From the IMG/VR virus record IMGVR_UViG_3300030012_002074, positions 18,546 to 40,572 of that record: a DNA stretch of 22,027 nucleotides; one strand, given 5' to 3'. The DNA comes from a virus. The position numbers were made by a program, and so were the translations under genes. This document shows positions 12,068 to 21,363 of this stretch, piece after piece (the first letter of the stretch is position 1; each line of letters begins with the position of its first letter). The notes under the pieces were generated by a model, which saw only the letters and a program-made list of their open reading frames with translations, made no database searches and was not told where the DNA came from.

Positions 12068-12189
12068 TGAAGGAACCTAAACGCTCTGTCGAAGACGACT
12101 TAATTGATGACTGGAATATAGATGATGCATATTGGCAGAGCGTTTTTGATGTAGATGATGCGGATATAGATGATGGAACCGAATCGTAA
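12067..12189 (+). CDS. Tiny acidic protein (40 aa)
   Basis: 40 residues, extremely acidic (MKEPKRSVEDDLIDDWNIDD..., ending DIDDGTES). It follows a run of four basic proteins and overlaps the metallopeptidase start by 20 nt. It could mimic nucleic acid or act as an acidic partner of the basic proteins, but this rests only on charge. No known family. Confidence 0.6.
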   Translation: MKEPKRSVEDDLIDDWNIDDAYWQSVFDVDDADIDDGTES

Positions 12190-13180
12190 AACATTAGGAC
12201 AAAAAGTAGTTGATTTTTTACCAAGTCAGCATAGCGACCCAAAAAGAAAAGCAGAACAAGAAAGAGGGTTGCAAGAAATTGTTGATTTACTTGTTCCTCA
12301 ATCTAAAACAGAAATTGCTTTATCTGTATTACCACTTGGATTTATTGGAAAATATGGTAAAAAAGGATTAAAAGATGCAGTCGAAGCATTTAATAACTAT
12401 CAGAAAACAGGAGGAATGAATAAAGAAACTTTTAAAATGGCAAGAGATACTGGTTTATTAACAAATCAAATGCACAGAGAATTTAAAGAAATGAAAACGT
12501 ATTTAACCGATTGGGTAAATACATATAGGGGACCTATTAATCAAAAAGTAAATGTTAAAAATATAAAAAATACAGAAATGTATCTTGATGATTTAAAACT
12601 TGATGAAAGTGGTATGACGTTAGGCAGATATAATGCTGATTTAGATATTGTACAAGCAAATAGAAAAGTTTTTTATGATGCAGATATGACACAAGCTCTA
12701 TCAGAAAATTTTAAAAGAACTCCTTCTGATTTGCGTAAAACAAATTTTTTACATGAATTAGTACATGCATTAACAAAAGGTACAAAACAATTTTCAACAA
12801 CATTAGAAACTGTTATTGAAAAAGCAAAATTTGACAGTATTGAAGAGTTAGGTGCAATGGTTATGCCAGGAGCCCCTTTTAAAAGAATGGCATCAGGAAG
12901 AATTGCACCTATTGATAAAAAATATCATACATACTTATCGAAGCCAACAGAAATATTTGCACGAGTATTTGAATTACGATATGATTTAAATGAGTCTGCA
13001 AAAAATCTTGCTAAACAAAATGTACGACTTAAAACAGATTTATTTAATAAAAATAAAGCATATACAGAATTAAGAGCAGTTTTATCTCATAAACAAATAG
13101 AAAATTTATACAACAATTTACCTGCAATGCTTCCGTTAGGAATGTTTGGTAAAGGCAAATTAAATGACAAAGATAAATAA
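12170..13180 (+). CDS. Zincin-like metallopeptidase-domain protein
   Basis: 336 residues. The zincin motif HELVH is at 195-199 (NFLHELVHAL), giving two His ligands and the catalytic Glu. A later KPTEIFARVFELR (about 258-270) supplies E261, placed like the third ligand in E-x-FARAFE segments that follow HELGHA in phage and polyvalent-protein metallopeptidase domains. The first ~100 residues include a hydrophobic stretch (IALSVLPLGFIG, 49-60), probably not a full membrane span. It lies between DUF6321 and TerL, overlapping TerL by 17 nt. Possible roles are processing of a virion protein, or delivery into the host as a virion-carried effector. Motif seen; function inferred. Confidence 0.75.
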   Translation: MMEPNRKTLGQKVVDFLPSQHSDPKRKAEQERGLQEIVDLLVPQSKTEIALSVLPLGFIGKYGKKGLKDAVEAFNNYQKTGGMNKETFKMARDTGLLTNQMHREFKEMKTYLTDWVNTYRGPINQKVNVKNIKNTEMYLDDLKLDESGMTLGRYNADLDIVQANRKVFYDADMTQALSENFKRTPSDLRKTNFLHELVHALTKGTKQFSTTLETVIEKAKFDSIEELGAMVMPGAPFKRMASGRIAPIDKKYHTYLSKPTEIFARVFELRYDLNESAKNLAKQNVRLKTDLFNKNKAYTELRAVLSHKQIENLYNNLPAMLPLGMFGKGKLNDKDK

Positions 13181-14711
13181 TATATCTGTACAAGAAGAAG
13201 CATTACAACTAGCTAAAAAAGATTTAATATCATTTGGTAAACTATTTTTGCCCGATGATTTTTTGCGAAGCGAGACTCCTCCGTTTCACTATGAAGTAGC
13301 AGATACTATCAATGATCTAAACAAAAAACAAGTGGCTATTATATTACCTCGTGGTCATGGAAAAACAGTACTTACAAAAGCCTCTATACTCCATGATTTT
13401 CTTTTTTGCTCGGAGCCACATTTTTATGGATGGGTATCTGCTACTCAAAAACTTGCAACAGGCAATATGGATTATGTTAAATATCATTTAGAGTTTAACG
13501 AAAAAATTCATTATTACTTTGGTCAACAAAAAGGCAAGAAGTGGACTGAAGAAGATATTGAATTACAGAATGGATGTAAACTTGTCTGTAAATCGAACAT
13601 CTCAGGTATTCGTGGTGGTGCAAAGTTGCACAAACGATATGACCTAATAATATTGGATGATTTTGAAGATGAGAATAATACACTTACTCCAGAAAGTAGA
13701 GCAAAAAACGGAAACCTTATCACTGCGGTTGTTTATCCTGCTTTGGAGCCTCACACTGGTCGTTTGCGTATCAATGGTACTCCTGTGCATTTTGATAGCT
13801 TTATTAATAATCTTTTAGTCAATAACGAAAAAGCAAAAAAAGAAAATAGAAAATTCGCATGGGATGTAATTACGCATACTGCTATTGACAAAAAAGGTAA
13901 CAGTTTATGGAATAGTTGGTTTCCTATTAGCAAATTAGAGGAAAAGAAAAAGTTTTATCAAGACTCAGGTATGCCTCATAAGTTCTATCAAGAATATATG
14001 ATGCAAGTACAGAGTGCTGAAGATTCTATATTTAATCGCAAACATTTACGATATCATGATGCAAAGTTTTCTATTGATGATGAGACGGGAATACCTTTTG
14101 CATATCATAATGGTAAAGAGTTACCGCTTAATATATATGCTGGTGTAGACCCTGCAACAGATAGCATGAGGTCAAATAGCGATTATAGCGTTTTAATTGT
14201 TATTGGCGTAGATGAACATAATAATATTTACGTTTTAGATTATATACGAAAGCGTGGACTACCTGTTATTGGAATACAAGGAGAAGACAAACTTGGTATC
14301 GTTGATTACATGTTCCAACTCCAAAATCAATACAATCCTAATTTATTTGTGGTAGAAGACACAACAATGTCTAAACCAATATTTCAAGCATTGCGTAGTG
14401 AAATGCGTAGACGAAATGATTTTAGTGTCAAATTTCGTGAAGAAAAACCTGGTACTAGAATGAGCAAGTTAGATAGAATACAAACAATACTTGCACAACG
14501 ATTTGCAATTGGTTCTGTACATATTAGAAAAACTCATTTCGATTTAGAGCATGAAGTGTTAACTTTCGGACCAAGAATGGCTCATGATGATACGATTGAC
14601 GCATTAGCCTACGCATGTAAATATGCATCCCCACCAAAAAACCTAACTGTCTCTAAGCAAGGAATATATTCAAAATATAAACCCAAGCCAAAATCTTGGG
14701 TTGTTGCATAG
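13164..14711 (+). CDS. terL: Terminase large subunit
   Basis: The ATP-driven packaging motor and DNA-cutting enzyme. 515 residues, normal length. ATPase: Walker A PRGHGKT (62-68), ATQKLA adenine/motor region (93-98), Walker B YDLIILDDFEDEN (159-171), coupling motif INGTP (203-207). Nuclease (RNase H fold): IYAGVDPATDS (D329), VVEDTTM (E398), AHDDTIDALAYA (D475, D476, D479). All key acidic residues appear intact. The start overlaps the metallopeptidase end by 17 nt with no strong ribosome binding site, consistent with coupling. Confidence 0.97.
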   Translation: MTKINNISVQEEALQLAKKDLISFGKLFLPDDFLRSETPPFHYEVADTINDLNKKQVAIILPRGHGKTVLTKASILHDFLFCSEPHFYGWVSATQKLATGNMDYVKYHLEFNEKIHYYFGQQKGKKWTEEDIELQNGCKLVCKSNISGIRGGAKLHKRYDLIILDDFEDENNTLTPESRAKNGNLITAVVYPALEPHTGRLRINGTPVHFDSFINNLLVNNEKAKKENRKFAWDVITHTAIDKKGNSLWNSWFPISKLEEKKKFYQDSGMPHKFYQEYMMQVQSAEDSIFNRKHLRYHDAKFSIDDETGIPFAYHNGKELPLNIYAGVDPATDSMRSNSDYSVLIVIGVDEHNNIYVLDYIRKRGLPVIGIQGEDKLGIVDYMFQLQNQYNPNLFVVEDTTMSKPIFQALRSEMRRRNDFSVKFREEKPGTRMSKLDRIQTILAQRFAIGSVHIRKTHFDLEHEVLTFGPRMAHDDTIDALAYACKYASPPKNLTVSKQGIYSKYKPKPKSWVVA

Positions 14712-14719
14712 GAGAAAAG

Positions 14720-14947
14720 ATGAGTTTAAAACTAATCGCTTTAAAGTTAGCAGAAGAACAAGCTGACCAACTAGGTAAAAAAGCAGTAGAGTGGGTTCAA
14801 TCAGAAGAGTTTCAAGAAGACCTCGCTAGTAAAATAAATAAAAAAATCGACATTCCTTTTGTATCTGAAGAAAAAGAACAGATATTTTTTGAAAAGTGTG
14901 TTGATTTAGTTGCTGATGTTATTGAAGGATTATTTAAGGATAAATAA
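14720..14947 (+). CDS. Small hypothetical virion-arm protein (75 aa)
   Basis: 75 residues, helical and acidic (MSLKLIALKLAEEQADQLGK... ending EGLFKDK). I use ATG 14720, which follows GGAGAAAAG; an upstream in-frame ATG at 14696 would overlap TerL and lacks a ribosome binding site. Position between TerL and portal is common for small unknown phage proteins. No motif. Confidence 0.7.
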   Translation: MSLKLIALKLAEEQADQLGKKAVEWVQSEEFQEDLASKINKKIDIPFVSEEKEQIFFEKCVDLVADVIEGLFKDK

Positions 14948-14949
14948 TC

Positions 14950-17202
14950 TTGACAAACAAAGATAAAGCAAATCGAATAAAATCGTTATTTAATTCATTA
15001 AATGATGACCATCGTGTTGATTGGGAAACAGTCAATCAAGAAGGGTACGATTTTTATTTAGATAATCAACTTTCTAAAAAAGAAGTTGAGGCTCTTGAAG
15101 AGCAAGGAATGCCTACGTTTACAGTAAACAGGATAATACCCGTAGTTGAAATGTTAAATTTTTATGCAACTGCGAATAATCCTCGATGGCAGGCAGTTGC
15201 TCAAGAGGGTAGCGACAGTAATGTAGCAGCTGTATTTAGCGATGTTGCAGATTATATTTGGGCTCAAAGTGATTGTGCTACCCTCTATAGCAATGTTATT
15301 AATGATGCAGTAACAAAAAGTGTTGGATATCTAATGGTCGATGTAGATGCAAATGCAGATAGAGGCATGGGTGAAGTTGTTATTAAAAATCCAAATTCGT
15401 TTGATTTATGGATAGACCCAAAGTCTCGTGATCCATTGTATCGTGATGCAAGTTTTATGTTGGTACGAAAAGTATTGCCTAAAGAACAATTGATTCATAT
15501 GTATCCAGAGTATACTGCAAAAATAAAAAAAGCTACTGGTTCGTTTAGTGAGTATAATTATTCTCCTAATGAAATAGTTAGTGCAGATTTTCAAACAAAT
15601 GACATTAATACCGCATACAACAACAAAGGTGGTGATTCGCCTTTAATAGATTATATAGAATGTTTTGAAAAAGAATCACGAGCATTTTATAATGTATTTA
15701 TCAGTATACCTCCAAGTCCTGAAGAATTACAATCTGCACAAAAAACTATTGAAGTGCAATTAGAAGAAATGTCTAAAGAAATGCAGATACAATTGCAAGA
15801 GGTACAAATGCAGTTGCAACAAGCAGTAGATGGTGGGCAAATGTTACCCGATAGAATGGCATTAGAGCTTGAAAAGAAAATGAAAGCAAATGAAGCACAG
15901 CTTGCACAGGCATCTACAAAACTAATGAGTGAAGCACAACAAAGTTTAACAAAAACAGAAAATAAAGTAATATCTGAAAGAGCATATAAAATATTATTAC
16001 AAGATGAGCAAACAGTTCAGTTTATTACAAATGCAGTAAAATTTTATAAGAAGGTTATTAAATTAACTTGTACTGTTGGCGACCAGTTCATTAAGGAACG
16101 CGACCTTCCTAGTGAACACTACCCGATTATCCCTTTCACATATAAGTGGACTGGTACGCCATTTCCAATGAGTGCAGTTTCTCCTTTAGTTGGTAAACAA
16201 AAAGAAATAAATAAAGCACATCAATTAATGGTGCATAATGCATCGCTTGGCTCTAGTCTTAGATGGATGTACGAAGAAGGTGCAATAGATACAAGTTATT
16301 GGGAACAGTATAGTGCTTCTCCTGGTGCATTACTTCCTGTAAATAGTGGATATCAAGCACCACAACCTGTAATGCCAATGCAACTTTCTAACGCATTTGC
16401 AAATATTGTAGAGAGTGGCAAAGGTGAAATGGAATATTTAGCTGGAATATTTGGACAAGCTATGGGCAACCCAACAGGGCAATCTGATACATACAGAGGA
16501 ATGTTAGCTTTAGATGAGTATGGTACAAGAAGAGTAAAACAATGGATGAAATCTGCAATAGAGCCAGCGTTAGTTCAGCTTGGAAAAGTAGTAAAAGATT
16601 ATAGTCAGGCAGTTTATAAGGCACATAAAGTATTCCGATTGGTGCAACCAAATAATATGTCTGACAATGGCAAACAGGTAGAATTAAATATTCCAATGTA
16701 TAATGATATGGGTGAGGCTATTGGCAAATTTATGGATTATAGCGTAGCAAAATTTGATGTACGAATTATTGGTGGTTCTACATTGCCACTTAACAGGTGG
16801 GCATATCTATCTGAATTAAAAGAATTATTAAAGCTAGGTGTAGTTGATGATATTGCAGTTCTAGCTGAAACAGACGTTAAGCAAAAAGATAAGATTGCTG
16901 AACGCAAATCGTTGTATGCACAAATGCAACAAAAGATTTCTTCGCTTGAGAAACAAGTAAAAGACCAAGCGGGAATAAGGCAGACCCTTGAAAGACAACT
17001 GATACAATCAGGAGTTAAAGCAAAGGTAATGCAAGTTGAGAATGAAGTGCGTAAAAATGCTGGTGATACAATGGTCAAGATGAAAGATACACAAAGACGA
17101 ATGCAGACTGACCGAGATATTACTAGAGAAAAATTACGCTTAATCGAACAACAAACAAGGAAAGCAAATGGAAATGGAACAAATGGCAAACCCAGAGATT
17201 GA
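14950..17202 (+). CDS. Portal protein, P22-like family
   Basis: Forms the dodecameric ring at the capsid vertex through which DNA passes. 750 residues starting at a TTG (14950) with AAGGA upstream. The core matches P22-type portals: EALEEQGMPTFTVNRIIPVVEMLN (about 47-70), NPRWQAVAQ, VGYLMVDVDAN (125-135), LWIDPKSRDPLYRDA (153-167), YPIIPFTYKW (391-400), RGMLALDEYGTRRVKQW (516-532), VRIIGGSTLPLNRWA (604-618). Two long coiled coils stand out: a Gln-rich one inside the core (about 258-344) and one at the C-terminus (about 645-738), where portals often have a barrel helix. The inner one is an apparent insertion. It overlaps the scaffold by 35 nt. Confidence 0.92.
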   Translation: MTNKDKANRIKSLFNSLNDDHRVDWETVNQEGYDFYLDNQLSKKEVEALEEQGMPTFTVNRIIPVVEMLNFYATANNPRWQAVAQEGSDSNVAAVFSDVADYIWAQSDCATLYSNVINDAVTKSVGYLMVDVDANADRGMGEVVIKNPNSFDLWIDPKSRDPLYRDASFMLVRKVLPKEQLIHMYPEYTAKIKKATGSFSEYNYSPNEIVSADFQTNDINTAYNNKGGDSPLIDYIECFEKESRAFYNVFISIPPSPEELQSAQKTIEVQLEEMSKEMQIQLQEVQMQLQQAVDGGQMLPDRMALELEKKMKANEAQLAQASTKLMSEAQQSLTKTENKVISERAYKILLQDEQTVQFITNAVKFYKKVIKLTCTVGDQFIKERDLPSEHYPIIPFTYKWTGTPFPMSAVSPLVGKQKEINKAHQLMVHNASLGSSLRWMYEEGAIDTSYWEQYSASPGALLPVNSGYQAPQPVMPMQLSNAFANIVESGKGEMEYLAGIFGQAMGNPTGQSDTYRGMLALDEYGTRRVKQWMKSAIEPALVQLGKVVKDYSQAVYKAHKVFRLVQPNNMSDNGKQVELNIPMYNDMGEAIGKFMDYSVAKFDVRIIGGSTLPLNRWAYLSELKELLKLGVVDDIAVLAETDVKQKDKIAERKSLYAQMQQKISSLEKQVKDQAGIRQTLERQLIQSGVKAKVMQVENEVRKNAGDTMVKMKDTQRRMQTDRDITREKLRLIEQQTRKANGNGTNGKPRD

Positions 17203-18058
17203 TGAAAATGCTGTACCTCAAGAAGCAGTAGAAGAAGCAGTTTTTGGCTCCAACGATAACCAGTTCTTTGCCGATCTAGACCAAGAGGTCAATGGACTTA
17301 TCCAAGACGACGATGTCGTTGAAGATGTGTCCGAACTACCACAAGTAGAAGAATCGGTAACTCAGGCTCCTAATATAGGTAACCCTGACTCTGAACAACA
17401 ATATGTGGATTATGAGAAAAGGTACAAAGACTCTTCAAGGGAAGCACAAAAAATGAAAGCACAACTTGATGAGATTGAACCTTTTATGCCTATCCTTAAT
17501 CGAATGAATGAGGATGAAGGCTTGGTAGAAACAGTTAAAGACTACTTAGTAAACGGAAAGACAACAGCGAATTCTCTAGACCTTCCCGAAGATTTTGACT
17601 TCGATATGGAAGAAGCAATGAAAAATCCAACGAGTGATTCAGCTAAGTATTTTAACTCAGTTATGGACAATGCAGTAAGTCAAAAAGTAAATAGCATATT
17701 AGGTGCAGAAAAAGAAGCTACACAAAAGCAATTAGCACAAGAAGAACAAAGCAAAAATGCTACAGAGTTCAAATCAAGAATGAATATATCAGATGAACAA
17801 TTTGATGACATGATGAATTGGGCAAACAATCACAATATGACTTATGATGATATTTATTACATGAAAAATCGTGATAAAATATCTGCAAATGTTAGTAACG
17901 CAACGAGAAAAGATATGTTGAATCAAATGCAGTCTGTACGGGAAATACCTACATCTCAGAGTAATGTAAACTCTGTTGAAGTAAAAACAGACCCGAACAA
18001 ATCTGTGTTGGATGCCATTAAAAATCTAGATGGAGGAACTGATAACCTTTTCGGCTAA
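17168..18058 (+). CDS. Capsid scaffolding protein
   Basis: A 296-residue acidic, largely helical protein between portal and major capsid, the standard place for a scaffold. The N-terminal ~75 residues are very acidic and low complexity. A coiled-coil segment (YVDYEKRYKDSSREAQKMKAQLDEIEPF) follows, then another near 180-200, and a C-terminal tail PNKSVLDAIKNLDGGTDNLFG. No protease domain is visible. Internal in-frame ATGs at 17174 and 17186 could be the real start. Function is called from position and composition. Confidence 0.8.
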   Translation: MEMEQMANPEIDENAVPQEAVEEAVFGSNDNQFFADLDQEVNGLIQDDDVVEDVSELPQVEESVTQAPNIGNPDSEQQYVDYEKRYKDSSREAQKMKAQLDEIEPFMPILNRMNEDEGLVETVKDYLVNGKTTANSLDLPEDFDFDMEEAMKNPTSDSAKYFNSVMDNAVSQKVNSILGAEKEATQKQLAQEEQSKNATEFKSRMNISDEQFDDMMNWANNHNMTYDDIYYMKNRDKISANVSNATRKDMLNQMQSVREIPTSQSNVNSVEVKTDPNKSVLDAIKNLDGGTDNLFG

Positions 18059-18081
18059 GATAAATAGAAAAGGAGTTTAAC

Positions 18082-19620
18082 ATGGCGGACAATCCATTTA
18101 AACTATCACAACTAGGTCAAGCTCCTGCGTCTTCTGCCGATCAAGATAAGATTGGTGACCTGCGTAGGCGGTATAACTTTGGTGCATCAGTATCTGAGTT
18201 AGCTATTGACCAAACCCCATTTTTTAGGTTTATTTCCCAAGTAGGAAGTTCTCCAACAGATGACCCTGAGTTTAAATCAACAGAAGAGAGACATAGCTTT
18301 CATAAAAGATATGCCTATGTCATAGCTCACGATGCTGATGGAAGTGGTTCTCCTGCAACAGCAAATAATGCTTATGCAGTAATACAATTAGCTACTAGTA
18401 AATTTGCTGCTGGCTCAGTGTTTTCACTTAAACTAGAAGCTGATTTTCAGTCTGCTGGTAATGTGCAAAGCATTTTAGGTCAAAGCAGTATTGCTATTGG
18501 TGCTAGTGGCACAAAGCCTATATGGATGCTAAAAGGTCAATTGATAAAGATTCCTATTTATCATGCAACTTCTGCTACAAATAGTACAAAAGTAAAAGAT
18601 GATTATCTTATTTGTAGAATAGAAGAAGACCCAGCAGATGTAGCTTCAGGAGCTGATGATGCAAAAGTAGTAACTGTAAAAGTAAAGCGTGGTGCTGACC
18701 CATTATCAGGTAACAACGTTTATGCTTTTGCTGGACAAAAATATGCTAGTTCTGCTTGGACTTTTGGTGATTTAGTATCTGCTGAATCAAGCAAAGTATA
18801 TCCTGTTGGTACTGCACATGCAGAAGGAAGTTCATTTCCATCTACTTTTAAAGATAGTCCATACTTAGTTCGTACTGGGTATACACAAATCTTTAAGACT
18901 ACTTGTCAAATGACCAATACTGCTAGAGCAACTCAGTTAAAGCTAGTTCCAGATGAGTGGGCAAGAATATGGAAGAACAAACTCATTGAGCATAAGTATG
19001 ACATTGAACAAGCGTTATTGTTTGGTCGTGGTTCATACGATGATACCAATAGAATTGGGTACACTCAAGGTATTGTAGACTTTGTATTACAAGAAGGTAA
19101 TATCTTTTCTTGGAGTACTTCTAAGTCACAAGACGATTTTCTTGAAGATATGAGCAGTTTCTTAGACCCTCGTTATAACAATGCAAATGCTACGTTATTT
19201 ATGGTTAGTACAGAAGTATACAACTGGCTACATAAGCTAGGTGGGTACATGACTGCTAATATGAGAGAAGTAGGTGATGGTACTGTTGCAAACTCACTAG
19301 CTAGGCTAGATATGGGTATTATGGGTAAATCAAAGAAATTTGGTTTAGACATTACTACTATATCTACTCCATATGGAGATATGAATGTTACTAGAAATAT
19401 TCATCTAGATGGTGCTGCAAGTGGTGCTTCAATTGTTGCGGTTAATATGCAACATGTAAAGTACAGACCTCTTGCTGGTAATGGCATAAATCGTGATACA
19501 GCGATCTATGTTGGCGTACAGTCACTTGAGAACACAGGTGTTGACAGAAGAATCGACCTCGTACAAACCGAGGCTGGTTTACAGTGCAACATGCCTGAAG
19601 CTCATGCGGTTTGGAAATAA
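18082..19620 (+). CDS. Major capsid protein
   Basis: A 512-residue protein with an AGGAG ribosome binding site at good distance. The N-terminal arm LRRRYNFGASVSELAIDQTPFFRF, the helix KLIEHKYDIEQALLFGRGSYDD, and the C-terminal beta-rich part with MQHVKYRPLAGNGINRDT and ENTGVDRRIDLVQTEAGLQ fit a phage HK97-fold capsid protein of the group with N-terminal FxxF motifs and a late EAG/QTE block. Residues about 85-170 are low-complexity, Ala/Ser-rich and may be an inserted surface domain. Position after the scaffold and before connector genes agrees. A strong hairpin follows it. Confidence 0.9.
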   Translation: MADNPFKLSQLGQAPASSADQDKIGDLRRRYNFGASVSELAIDQTPFFRFISQVGSSPTDDPEFKSTEERHSFHKRYAYVIAHDADGSGSPATANNAYAVIQLATSKFAAGSVFSLKLEADFQSAGNVQSILGQSSIAIGASGTKPIWMLKGQLIKIPIYHATSATNSTKVKDDYLICRIEEDPADVASGADDAKVVTVKVKRGADPLSGNNVYAFAGQKYASSAWTFGDLVSAESSKVYPVGTAHAEGSSFPSTFKDSPYLVRTGYTQIFKTTCQMTNTARATQLKLVPDEWARIWKNKLIEHKYDIEQALLFGRGSYDDTNRIGYTQGIVDFVLQEGNIFSWSTSKSQDDFLEDMSSFLDPRYNNANATLFMVSTEVYNWLHKLGGYMTANMREVGDGTVANSLARLDMGIMGKSKKFGLDITTISTPYGDMNVTRNIHLDGAASGASIVAVNMQHVKYRPLAGNGINRDTAIYVGVQSLENTGVDRRIDLVQTEAGLQCNMPEAHAVWK

Positions 19621-19638
19621 TCCAACCTTATAATGTTG

Positions 19639-19662
19639 TTCGGGGGGAGCAATCCTCCCGAA
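19639..19662 (+). other. Hairpin after the major capsid gene
   Basis: TTCGGGGGG and CCTCCCGAA pair over nine positions (one G-U) around a 6-nt loop, 19 nt after the capsid stop and 16 nt before the next ATG. No U-tract follows, so it is a weak terminator or, more likely, a 3' stabiliser that keeps capsid mRNA abundant. Confidence 0.7.
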
Positions 19663-19678
19663 TAGCAAAGGAGTAATT

Positions 19679-20539
19679 ATGGCAACATTTAACGTACAAA
19701 TATCAAATATGGCTGGAGCATTAACAAGTGAGGATGTAGATACTCACATTGAACATGCTATAAAAGATGTTGTAAACAAATTAGCACGAATCAATCCTGA
19801 TATGATGCATATGTTTAGTGGAAATGAAAATAATGCTGATGGTAATGGATTTGTGCAAATAACAGATAATAATATGATTTTTAAGGTCGCAAGAAGAGAA
19901 GGTTCTGTTTATCGTACTTGTATTGAAGCTCCGTCAAGTTTAGAAGCAGATTTAGTTGATGCAAATAGTTTAAATAAAGCAACGACAGAATATCCACGAT
20001 ATATTCGTAGTAATAGTAAAATTACTGTATTTCCTACTGTAACGACTGCTAATTATATATCAGTTACAAAAGTTGTATATGGAGTTGCATCTACAGATTC
20101 AGGTGGAAATGGTGTGATTACAAATTTTCCTAGTGGTATGTACCCTATGGTTGTTTGTCATGCGGCAATGAATACAATACTTGAAAAAATGGCTGAAACG
20201 CTTCCTGCAGGTGCATTGCAAGATGTTGACCAGTTACAAATAGATGGTAATGCTTTTTCAGATAATGCATCACCTACTGATGCAGAATTAGATAATCCAA
20301 GTCATTATTTTGCAAGATTAAGAGAATTTATTAACGAGGAAGAAGACACAGAGCTATCTGCAGTGCAATTAGAAAAGATAACTGCATATCTTAATTGGTA
20401 TGCAACATCAATTGAAAAAAATAAAACAGACTATAATTGGCTTATGGAGCGTTTGATGATTTTAAAAGATAGATATGAAAAAATGTTTTTACCATATGTA
20501 AGACAACAAGGACAAGAAGATGCCAGAAGTGAATCCTAG
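19679..20539 (+). CDS. Head-tail connector/adaptor candidate (286 aa)
   Basis: A 286-residue virion-arm protein following the capsid gene. Helical N-terminus (EDVDTHIEHAIKDVVNKLARINP), a beta-rich middle (PRYIRSNSKITVFPTVTTANYISVTKVVYG) and helical C-terminus, with FPSGMYPMVVCHAAMNTILEKMA (about 149-171), a pattern I associate with phage adaptor/structural proteins that sit between portal and tail. AGGAG precedes the ATG. The exact role (adaptor versus minor head protein) is not determined. Confidence 0.7.
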   Translation: MATFNVQISNMAGALTSEDVDTHIEHAIKDVVNKLARINPDMMHMFSGNENNADGNGFVQITDNNMIFKVARREGSVYRTCIEAPSSLEADLVDANSLNKATTEYPRYIRSNSKITVFPTVTTANYISVTKVVYGVASTDSGGNGVITNFPSGMYPMVVCHAAMNTILEKMAETLPAGALQDVDQLQIDGNAFSDNASPTDAELDNPSHYFARLREFINEEEDTELSAVQLEKITAYLNWYATSIEKNKTDYNWLMERLMILKDRYEKMFLPYVRQQGQEDARSES

Positions 20540-20699
20540 TACAAGTTGGTCTATAAATGCAGTTGGTAATTCTACAACATGGACTTCAGCAACAGTTAAT
20601 CCTTCTAGTCCATATAAAATTAACAATGTGCTTATTTATGGTAGTTCTAGCAGTAATAGAATAACCTGGGAATCAATTACATCAATATGGGGTGATTAA
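20520..20699 (+). CDS. Small hypothetical virion-arm protein (59 aa)
   Basis: 59 residues, Ser/Asn/Thr-rich with three tryptophans near SWSINAVGNSTTW and later ITWESITSIWGD, so probably a beta-rich structural piece. It overlaps the adaptor gene by 20 nt and shares TAATG with the next gene. No known family. Confidence 0.65.
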   Translation: MPEVNPSTSWSINAVGNSTTWTSATVNPSSPYKINNVLIYGSSSSNRITWESITSIWGD

Positions 20700-20983
20700 T
20701 GAAAGTAAAAGAATTAATGGAAAGAGTTGGTACTACAAATTTTGGATTTACCAAAGCATATATTGCTGATGGTATGCGAGAAATAAATAGTATGTCAGAA
20801 GAATCTGTAAGTACTGCAAAAACAGATTTAATAAAAGACCAGCGTTATTATGCAATGCAAGACTCTGATGTAAGCGGAATGGTAAAAATATTAAACGTTG
20901 CTATTCTTGATTCAGATTCAGGTACTTATACAAATATAAATCGCATAATAGGTAATGTAAGTGTAGATAAGGATCAAATATGA
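20699..20983 (+). CDS. Head-tail connector-type hypothetical protein (94 aa)
   Basis: A 94-residue protein (MKVKELMERVGTTNFGFTKA..., ending GNVSVDKDQI) with a helical N-terminal half and a beta-rich end. Size, order and position match small head-completion proteins, but no family motif is seen. It overlaps the next gene by 4 nt (ATGA). Confidence 0.65.
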   Translation: MKVKELMERVGTTNFGFTKAYIADGMREINSMSEESVSTAKTDLIKDQRYYAMQDSDVSGMVKILNVAILDSDSGTYTNINRIIGNVSVDKDQI

Positions 20984-21354
20984 GCAATCTAATTAGAATT
21001 AATGATACAAAATATGGATACTATGTTGAAGGTGGCAATATTGGCATACTAGAACAAAATGTAGAAACAGGTAAGTATGATAGTCCTACAACAAATATTA
21101 CTAATGGATTAATGATACGATTTACAACAATGCCTTCATTACCAACAAGTGAATCTTCTACTTTAGATGTAGATGAGTTACTAGCTATTGCATTAGTAGA
21201 TTATGTAAAAGCTAAAATATTTGAGCAACAAGGCGATTATGATAAAAGACAATTTCATATGAGAGAATTTAAAAAACATGTTATGCAACATCAGAAAAAT
21301 AAAAATGGTGGTGCTAAAATAATCATTCCAACTGGTGTTGGAGCAATACGATAA
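20980..21354 (+). CDS. Head-completion/tail adaptor candidate (124 aa)
   Basis: A 124-residue protein with a beta-rich N-terminal half (LIRINDTKYGYYVEGGNIGI) and a helical region LDVDELLAIALVDYVKAKIFEQQGDYDKRQFHMREFKKHV (about 62-101), ending in a basic tail. The DELLAIALVDYVKAKIFEQQGD segment is typical of phage head-tail joining proteins in this neighbourhood. Exact role unknown. Confidence 0.68.
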   Translation: MSNLIRINDTKYGYYVEGGNIGILEQNVETGKYDSPTTNITNGLMIRFTTMPSLPTSESSTLDVDELLAIALVDYVKAKIFEQQGDYDKRQFHMREFKKHVMQHQKNKNGGAKIIIPTGVGAIR

Positions 21355-21363
21355 GGAGTAACT

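Noticed and set aside
16737-17189. 150-aa minus-strand frame
   Set aside because: Antisense to the portal C-terminal coiled coil; Cys/Ser/Phe-rich composition typical of a shadow.
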